Shown piece after piece: positions 6,188 through 10,457 of a stretch of DNA of 10,457 bases. The stretch is from Erysipelotrichaceae bacterium (GTDB taxonomy: Bacteria > Bacillota_I > Bacilli_A > Erysipelotrichales > Erysipelotrichaceae). Location of the stretch: the NCBI GenBank assembly GCA_900759455.1, contig CAAEVI010000052.1:1-10457 (forward strand), given 5' to 3'. The notes beneath the pieces were generated by a model, which was not told where the DNA came from, searched no databases, and worked only from the letters and a program-made list of their open reading frames with translations. Positions within the stretch are counted from its first letter, which is position 1. Every line of letters starts with the position of its first letter. The position numbers and the translations under genes were made by a program.

Positions 6188-7072
6188 TCAATTGCTTTCT
6201 TCCAGTCCGCCGATCATTTCCAGGATCCGGTTCAGATCATCATTGTCTGAGAACTGAATCGTCAGCTGATGTGGAGAAATTTTTACCGTTGTCTGAAACC
6301 GTTCTTCCAAACGATGACACACCGCTTCCAAATGAATATCACGTTTCTTCTCTTTGGCTTTCGGCTCGGGATTCGATATTGCCTTCACCAGCTTTTCCAC
6401 TGCTCTGACACTCAGCTGTTCACGGATCGCTTTTTCAGCAATTTCTTCCATCATATCTTCATCACGAAGAGAAAGCAATGCCCGAACATGTCCCATAGAA
6501 AGCTGATGCGCAATGACATATTCCTGTATCTTTTGCGGAAGTCTCAGCAGCCGCAGTGTATTCGCAACATGTTCGCGAGACTTTCCAATTCGTCTGGCAA
6601 GTTCTTCCTGGGTATAACCAAGCTTTCCGATCATTTTTTCATACGCTTTGGCTTCTTCGATCACATTCAGATCTTCACGCTGAATATTTTCCAGCAGTGC
6701 GATTTCCATCATCTGCTGATCATCGAATTCCATTTCGATAGCCGGTATATTTTCCAGTCCCGCCATCTTGCTGGCGCGCAGGCGGCGCTCTCCGGCAATC
6801 AGTTCATAACCGCCGACAGATTTTTTCACCAGGATCGGTGTAAAAACGCCATGCTGCTGAATGGACTGTGCCAGTTCCTTCAGCCGCTGTTCATCGAATG
6901 TCTTACGAGGCTGATACGGATTAGGACGAACCTGGTCAACAGGCACCTCAAAACGTCCGCTGACATGTGTATCTGATTTTCCCTGCTGGATATCCTCCAG
7001 CACATCGCTGACATCTTCGCCAAAGATCGCGGCAAGACCTTTTCCTAAACGTGCTTCGCTTTTCTTTGCCAT
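6188..7072 (-). CDS. parB: Chromosome-partitioning protein ParB (Spo0J-like)
   Basis: ParB is a CTP-dependent clamp that loads at parS sites, spreads over the origin region, recruits SMC and stimulates ParA. The 294-residue protein shows the full layout: an N-terminal ParA-stimulating peptide RLGKGLAAIFGED (8-20), C-motif RPNPYQPR (49-56), CTP-binding GERRLRAS (94-101), ENIQREDLNVIEEAKAY (128-144), a parS-recognition helix-turn-helix (about 153-178) and a C-terminal dimerisation domain. Its recognition residues R166, T172 and G194 are of ParB type rather than Noc type. AGGAGG overlapping the parA stop codon gives a clear start and coupling (11-bp gap). It is the last gene of the operon. No consensus parS site (TGTTTCACGTGAAACA) was seen in the window. 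Confidence 0.96.
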   Translation of the reverse strand: MAKKSEARLGKGLAAIFGEDVSDVLEDIQQGKSDTHVSGRFEVPVDQVRPNPYQPRKTFDEQRLKELAQSIQQHGVFTPILVKKSVGGYELIAGERRLRASKMAGLENIPAIEMEFDDQQMMEIALLENIQREDLNVIEEAKAYEKMIGKLGYTQEELARRIGKSREHVANTLRLLRLPQKIQEYVIAHQLSMGHVRALLSLRDEDMMEEIAEKAIREQLSVRAVEKLVKAISNPEPKAKEKKRDIHLEAVCHRLEERFQTTVKISPHQLTIQFSDNDDLNRILEMIGGLEESN

Positions 7073-7083
7073 CGAGCCACCTC

Positions 7084-7854
7084 CTATTTTTTATTTCGTT
7101 TAACCACTTCGTTTGCTAATCCTGCATATGCTTTCGCGCCCTCGCAGCGCACATCATATTCAAAAATCGATTTTCCTCTGGATGGAGACTCACTCAGTTT
7201 TACATTCCGCGGAATATAGTGATGATATACACGGTCTTTGAAATGCTGGCGAACCTCCTGCTGAACTTCCACAGACAGTTTTGTTCGCGCATCGTACATC
7301 GTCAGCAGCACTCCTTCGATCATCAGATTCGGATTAAACAGCTGCTGTACCAAACGAATCGTCAAAAGCAGCTGTGTTACGCCTTCCAATGCATAATATT
7401 CACATTGCACCGGAATAATAACCGAATCTGCCGCAGTCAGTGCATTTGTATTCAACAGTCCCAGTGACGGCGGACAGTCAATAATGATGTAGTCATACCG
7501 GTCACGGATCTTATCCAGTTTCTTTTTCAGAAGCTCTTCTTTTCCCGCTTCAAAACGGACCATTTCCAAATCAGCTCCAGCCAGGGAAATATTGGCTGGA
7601 ATAATATCGATCGGAGGTTTGCTGAGATGCTCGATCACGGCATCTGCCTCATAGTCTTCCATCAGCATATTGTATACAGTCAGCTGGTTATCCGCCTTCG
7701 CCGCACCAACTCCCTGTGAAGCGTTTCCCTGTGGATCAAAGTCCAACAGTAATACTTTATTGCGGAGATAGCCAAGACCGGCAGCAAGATTAATTGCCGT
7801 CGTCGTCTTGCCGACACCGCCTTTCTGGTTTGAAATCGCAATGATTTTTCCCAT
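7084..7854 (-). CDS. parA: Chromosome-partitioning ATPase ParA (Soj-like)
   Basis: ParA dimerises on ATP binding, coats the nucleoid and is released by ParB, which moves or positions origins; in Bacillus the homologue Soj also controls DnaA. The 256-residue protein is close to Soj in length. The deviant Walker A motif KGGVGKTT (11-18) carries the signature K11 and K16. LLLDFDPQGN (35-44) supplies the switch aspartate D40 region, and IIIDCPPSLG (123-132) is Walker B. MYDARTK (186-192) includes R190, near the arginine used for DNA binding in Soj. SESPSRGKSIFEYD is a typical C-terminal motif. It lacks the N-terminal HTH of plasmid ParA proteins, so it is chromosomal type. The ribosome site AAAGGA is modest. 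It starts 17 bp after noc. Confidence 0.96.
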   Translation of the reverse strand: MGKIIAISNQKGGVGKTTTAINLAAGLGYLRNKVLLLDFDPQGNASQGVGAAKADNQLTVYNMLMEDYEADAVIEHLSKPPIDIIPANISLAGADLEMVRFEAGKEELLKKKLDKIRDRYDYIIIDCPPSLGLLNTNALTAADSVIIPVQCEYYALEGVTQLLLTIRLVQQLFNPNLMIEGVLLTMYDARTKLSVEVQQEVRQHFKDRVYHHYIPRNVKLSESPSRGKSIFEYDVRCEGAKAYAGLANEVVKRNKK

Positions 7855-7871
7855 TTTTTCACGTCCTTTTA

Positions 7872-8636
7872 CTACTTGGGAAAACGAAGCGTAACAATGA
7901 CTTCATCTTCATTTTCCATCACATCACTGCGGACATCAATTCCGCTTTTCTGGATCATCGTTACCGCCTGTTCAATCGTATTCAATCCAATTTTGATATT
8001 GCGGGTCAGTCCTTTCAACATCTTTTTCTGTTTCTTTTCTTGCGGTTTGCCTGCCTTGCTGATCATTTTTTCGCTTTGTGCAACAGTCAGTTTTTTCTTG
8101 ACGATCGCCTCCATCGCCTTTGTCTGTTCTTCTTTTGGCAGCGCAAGAAGGGCCCGGGCATGCCGTTCCGTGATCTTGCGGGCAGTCACTGCCTGCTGAA
8201 CATCGTCATTCAGCTGCAATAGCCTGATCTTATTGGCAATCGTACTTTGACTCTTCCCTACCTTCAGGGCAAGCTGCGACTGATTGATTCCTGACGTCTT
8301 CATGATCTGAACATAGGCTTTGGCTTCTTCTATCGCACTCAGATTCTCTCTCTGAATATTTTCCACCAGCGCCATTTCCGCCATCTGTACTTCATCCGCA
8401 TCGATTACGATAACGGGAATATCTACCATTCCGGCAATTTTCATGGCACGATATCGTCGCTCACCGGCCACTATTTCATATCCGTGTTCCTCACGGCGCA
8501 CAGTAATCGGATGAATCAATCCATTTTCCCGGATCGACTGAGAAAGTTCCATCAATCCTTCATCGTCGAAATCGATTCTCGGCTGATAAGGGTTCGGTGA
8601 TATCTCATCAATCGAAACGATCTTACTTTCCCTCAT
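7872..8636 (-). CDS. noc: Nucleoid occlusion protein Noc (ParB paralogue), short N-terminus
   Basis: Noc binds its own sites across the chromosome and stops division over the nucleoid; in B. subtilis it does so by tethering DNA to the membrane. This 254-residue protein has the ParB/Noc core: SPNPYQPR (13-20), CTP-binding GERRYRA (58-64), ENIQRENLSAIEEAKAY (92-108) and an HTH (about 118-142). Noc identity rests on the position between rsmG and parA, on the recognition residues Q130, K136 and R158 (KITERHARALL), and on a C-terminus (RNIKIGLNTIEQAVTMIQ to LRFPK) like B. subtilis Noc. It begins MRESKIVSIDEI, so the roughly 25-residue N-terminal extension with the amphipathic membrane helix is absent. 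The start is firm: AGGAG overlaps the rsmG stop codon and no in-frame start lies just upstream. Confidence 0.88.
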   Translation of the reverse strand: MRESKIVSIDEISPNPYQPRIDFDDEGLMELSQSIRENGLIHPITVRREEHGYEIVAGERRYRAMKIAGMVDIPVIVIDADEVQMAEMALVENIQRENLSAIEEAKAYVQIMKTSGINQSQLALKVGKSQSTIANKIRLLQLNDDVQQAVTARKITERHARALLALPKEEQTKAMEAIVKKKLTVAQSEKMISKAGKPQEKKQKKMLKGLTRNIKIGLNTIEQAVTMIQKSGIDVRSDVMENEDEVIVTLRFPK

Positions 8637-8647
8637 TCTATCATCTC

Positions 8648-9352
8648 CTACAAAGGGTGTTTTTTTATCTGTCCGTAATTGCGGGGATATTGTTTCGGCG
8701 TCTTTCGAACCTTGCGGTATATCACATTGACGCGCTTTGCCCCATCACTGAGCATGCTCTCTTTTTGTTCTTCCAATACAGCGCCTAACATTTTGACAGC
8801 ATGTTCCGCCGCCTGAATCTCAACAGCGGCATTCAGTCCTTTCATCGCAATAAAAAGACCGTTTTCCTTGACCAGCGGCAGGCAGAGCTCACTCAATACC
8901 GGAAGATTGGCAACGGCACGGGCTGATACGATTTCAAAACATTCACGATGATCACGCGCATATTCCTCTGCCCGCACATGCAGACAGTTTACATCCTTCA
9001 GTTGCAGTTTTTCACATAAATGTTCTAAAAAGCGCACCCGTTTTGCAAGAGGCTCTAAAATAGTTACCTCCAAATGCGGATAAAGGATCTTGACAGGAAT
9101 GCTGGGAAAGCCCGCTCCTGCGCCTACGTCACATAAATTATTGAAGTCTCTGTGCAGAAAAGGCAGCAGGGAATCATAAAAATGCTTTTCGTAAACTTCA
9201 TTCTCCTGTGTGATCGCCGTCAGATTCATCTTTTCATTCCATTCCACTAACAGCTTCAGATAATCATCATACTGCTTCAGCTGGTAATCACTGATCTCAT
9301 AGCCCTGCTCCTGCAGTTTTTCCACAAATGTCTGTTTGGTAAATACGCCCAT
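8648..9352 (-). CDS. rsmG: 16S rRNA (guanine-N7)-methyltransferase RsmG (GidB)
   Basis: RsmG uses S-adenosylmethionine to methylate N7 of a conserved guanine in the 530 loop of 16S rRNA (G527 in E. coli numbering); its loss gives low-level streptomycin resistance in several bacteria. The 234-residue protein has the family N-terminus with WNEKMNLTAIT (38-48), the SAM-binding loop CDVGAGAGFPSIPVKI (74-89), the acidic E100, RAEEY (127-131), VSARAVANL (142-150) and the C-terminal YPRNYGQIKKHPL. ATG 9352 is used because GGAGG lies six bases upstream; the ORF is open to 9463, but that extension crosses the promoter. It is the first gene of the operon. Unlike in B. subtilis, no mnmG precedes it. Confidence 0.96.
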   Translation of the reverse strand: MGVFTKQTFVEKLQEQGYEISDYQLKQYDDYLKLLVEWNEKMNLTAITQENEVYEKHFYDSLLPFLHRDFNNLCDVGAGAGFPSIPVKILYPHLEVTILEPLAKRVRFLEHLCEKLQLKDVNCLHVRAEEYARDHRECFEIVSARAVANLPVLSELCLPLVKENGLFIAMKGLNAAVEIQAAEHAVKMLGAVLEEQKESMLSDGAKRVNVIYRKVRKTPKQYPRNYGQIKKHPL

Positions 9353-9373
9353 ACTATTCCTCCCAGTAGGTAT

Positions 9374-9402
9374 ATTATAGCAAACTTCCTCTTTAATCAA
9401 AA
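9374..9402 (-). promoter_or_regulatory. Promoter of the rsmG-noc-parA-parB operon
   Basis: The minus strand has TATAAT (9374-9379) with TGC directly before it (extended -10) and a weak -35 TTTTGA (9397-9402) at 17-base spacing. The leader is only about 15 nt and consists mostly of the ribosome binding site. A 10-bp palindrome TTTGCGCAAA (9425-9434) lies upstream of the -35 box. Confidence 0.7.
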
Positions 9403-9463
9403 TAGTAAGTTTTCCAAGTTTTATTTTGCGCAAATGACGGGACATCACTTGCATAAAACACAT

Positions 9464-9501
9464 AAAAAAGCCTCTTTACCTTCATCTTTCGGTAAAGAGG
9501 C
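9464..9501 (-). terminator. Strong intrinsic terminator with no coding gene upstream
   Basis: On the minus strand, a perfect 11-bp stem (GCCTCTTTACC / GGTAAAGAGGC) around a 10-base loop is followed by six T. There is no T-run on the other strand, so it acts on leftward transcripts. It lies upstream of the rsmG promoter and can end only a transcript that starts between here and the asparaginase gene. Confidence 0.85.
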
Positions 9502-9761
9502 ACGATATCGACATCTTTTTATTCATTTATATGACACATTTCGTGTTTTCGCTCAAAACCCAACAGGCTGCTGTCTCCTGCACAACGCATACATTATCAG
9601 TCAGGCATTTTCCTTGCGGAGAGCGTCGGCTTCGATGGACCACGATCCATCAGCTCCTGTCCTGTGTATATTTATGTTGCGATCATCGATGGTTCTTCAC
9701 ACATCGGCTTTCTATTGTCATGTTCCCACCACTCTCTTTTTTTATGCTTTTATCTCTTTGC
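9464..9761 (-). ncRNA. Candidate structured small RNA, about 300 nt, family unknown
   Basis: This stretch has no credible protein gene on either strand, yet leftward reading ends in the strong terminator at 9464-9501. A TATAAT box at 9768-9773 would start a transcript near 9761. The interior can form several short helices: GATGGA/TCCATC (9634-9651), a GCAA tetraloop closed by TCC/GGA (9611-9620), both enclosed by CAGG/CCTG (9602-9605 with 9656-9659), ACAG/CTGT (9563-9574), GTTTT/AAAAC (9545-9559) and ACAC/GTGT (9534-9546). GAGAGTG near the 5' end can also pair with CGCTCTC. I could not match it to 6S RNA, SRP RNA, tmRNA, RNase P RNA or a known riboswitch by eye. Confidence 0.4.
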
Positions 9762-9767
9762 ACTTTT

Positions 9768-9773
9768 ATTATA
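9768..9773 (-). promoter_or_regulatory. Candidate -10 box for the small RNA
   Basis: TATAAT on the minus strand in a very T-rich setting. No good -35 box is at 16-18 bases and there is no TG extension, so support is moderate and comes mainly from the unexplained terminator downstream. Confidence 0.3.
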
Positions 9774-9864
9774 TAAAAAGAGAAGAAAAAGAAAAGGCAG
9801 GTGGAAAAACAAGACAGCTTACCGGCAAAAATAACACGATTCCTTATAGTTCAAATAAAGAATG

Positions 9865-9873
9865 TGGTATGAT
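9865..9873 (+). promoter_or_regulatory. Extended -10 promoter of the asparaginase gene
   Basis: TGGTATGAT is an extended -10 element about 40 bases before the start codon. No convincing -35 box is at the normal distance. Confidence 0.45.
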
Positions 9874-9914
9874 ATCAATGCTCAAGCTCTTTGAAAACTA
9901 AGGAAGGAAACGAT

Positions 9915-10457
9915 ATGAAAAAAAATATTATTATCATTGCGACCGGCGGAACGATCGCCGGAAGCGGAGATGCAGGAAAAGCGGCCGATTATCAGGCAGG
10001 CAGAATCGATGTTTCTGCCATCGTCAGCAGTGTACCCGCTATTGCCGATCTTGCCGAACTGACAACGATTCAGCTTTATAACATTGACAGCAATGACATG
10101 GAAGAGGCCAAATGGCTTCGCTTAAGAAATTTGATCAACTATTACGGTAAAGATCCTTCTGTTGACGGCATCGTCGTTACACACGGCACTGATACGCTGG
10201 AAGAAACTGCCTTTTTCCTGAACTTAACGATCAGTCATGACAAACCGGTAGTTCTGACAGGATCCATGCGTCCGGCCACAGCCGCCAGTGCGGACGGACC
10301 GATGAATCTTTATCAGGCCGTTGCACTGGCCTGCAGCAAGGAAGCCGCTCATGCAGGTGTTCTTGCCGTTTTTTCGGACACGATTTATTCGGGCAGGGAT
10401 ATCCAAAAAATCAACAGCTACAAGACCGATGCTTTTGAAATCGGTGATTTCGGATGC
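9915..10457 (+). CDS. L-asparaginase, type II-like (3' end outside window)
   Basis: Asparaginase hydrolyses L-asparagine to aspartate and ammonia. The first 181 residues are in the window. ATGGTIAGSG (9-18) holds the nucleophilic T13. Y26 in ADYQAG matches the assisting tyrosine. NIDSNDM (56-62) carries the substrate-binding serine. VTHGTDTLEETA (88-99) holds the second catalytic threonine T92 with D93. GSMRPATAASADGPMNLY (116-133) and GRDIQK with K165 follow. The SADGP-NLY stretch and GRD..K spacing match type II (AnsB-like) enzymes better than type I. There is no signal peptide, so it is predicted to be cytoplasmic, unlike periplasmic E. coli AnsB. The ribosome site AAGGAAGG lies upstream. 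It diverges from the small-RNA candidate and the rsmG operon. Confidence 0.93.
   Translation, partial: MKKNIIIIATGGTIAGSGDAGKAADYQAGRIDVSAIVSSVPAIADLAELTTIQLYNIDSNDMEEAKWLRLRNLINYYGKDPSVDGIVVTHGTDTLEETAFFLNLTISHDKPVVLTGSMRPATAASADGPMNLYQAVALACSKEAAHAGVLAVFSDTIYSGRDIQKINSYKTDAFEIGDFGC

Noticed and set aside
8520..8535. ATTTTCCCGG inside noc, resembling half of the Noc-binding site ATTTCCCGGGAAAT
   Set aside because: Only the left half and centre match; the right half does not, so chance is likely.
9353..9463. Upstream start extending RsmG by 37 residues
   Set aside because: The extension would cross the TATAAT promoter and the GGAGG ribosome site; ATG 9352 fits the family length.
9597..9650. 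17-codon minus-strand ORF with GGAG three bases before the ATG inside the RNA candidate
   Set aside because: The spacing is too short and the start codon lies inside the GATGGA/TCCATC helix; better explained as RNA structure.
9434..9901. 155-codon open frame on the plus strand before the asparaginase gene
   Set aside because: No ribosome binding site, a composition unlike a protein (rich in His, Cys, Phe and Ser, no domain pattern), and it reads straight through the palindromic terminator stem.

Overview
The window is 10,457 bp of moderate-to-low G+C bacterial DNA that reads as a Bacillota (Firmicutes) chromosome. Evidence for this is Bacillus-like Shine-Dalgarno sites (AGGAGG/GGAGG), intrinsic terminators with T-runs, an rpmE-tdk pair, comFA, and above all the order rsmG-noc-parA-parB, which is the origin-proximal arrangement known from Bacillus subtilis (gidB-noc-soj-spo0J). 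An Erysipelotrichales-like relative is possible, but the order cannot be fixed from sequence reading alone. No insertion sequence, prophage, CRISPR array, tRNA or rRNA was seen.

Left part (1-3860, all minus strand): rpmE (zinc-type ribosomal protein L31) has its own extended -10 promoter and a bidirectional terminator. Next comes a tdk - class I aminotransferase - galE run, starting from a promoter at 3475-3502 and ending at a terminator at 564-592. After that is the 5' part of comFA (TTG start), cut by the window edge. This is housekeeping: translation, dTMP salvage, amino-acid metabolism, UDP-galactose supply and DNA uptake.

Middle part (3860-6130): a small AT-rich accessory pair encodes a three-helix membrane protein (DUF6442-like) and an overlapping short XRE-type regulator. 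Its near-perfect sigma-A promoter carries a perfect 18-bp palindrome, which is probably the autoregulatory operator. A possible 29-codon ORF diverges from the same operator. Next are a DUF5662 protein (plus strand) and, convergent with it, a membrane-anchored DUF1287 protein with NlpC/P60-like Cys/His residues. The two share a terminator.

Right part (6144-9382, minus strand): a compact rsmG-noc-parA-parB operon with gaps of 11-17 bp, a promoter at 9374-9402 and a terminator at 6144-6169. ParA and ParB segregate the origin region. Noc is the ParB paralogue for nucleoid occlusion; here it has the Noc-type DNA-recognition residues but begins directly at the CTP-binding domain, without the N-terminal membrane-targeting helix known from B. 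subtilis Noc. RsmG methylates 16S rRNA.

Far right (9383-10457): about 530 bp with no convincing protein gene, followed by a type II-like L-asparaginase on the plus strand that runs off the window. Inside the gap a strong minus-strand terminator (11-bp stem, U6) follows a hairpin-rich stretch with a TATAAT box about 300 nt upstream. No coding gene explains this terminator, so the best reading is an unassigned structured small RNA of roughly 300 nt. It is the most interesting lead in the window.
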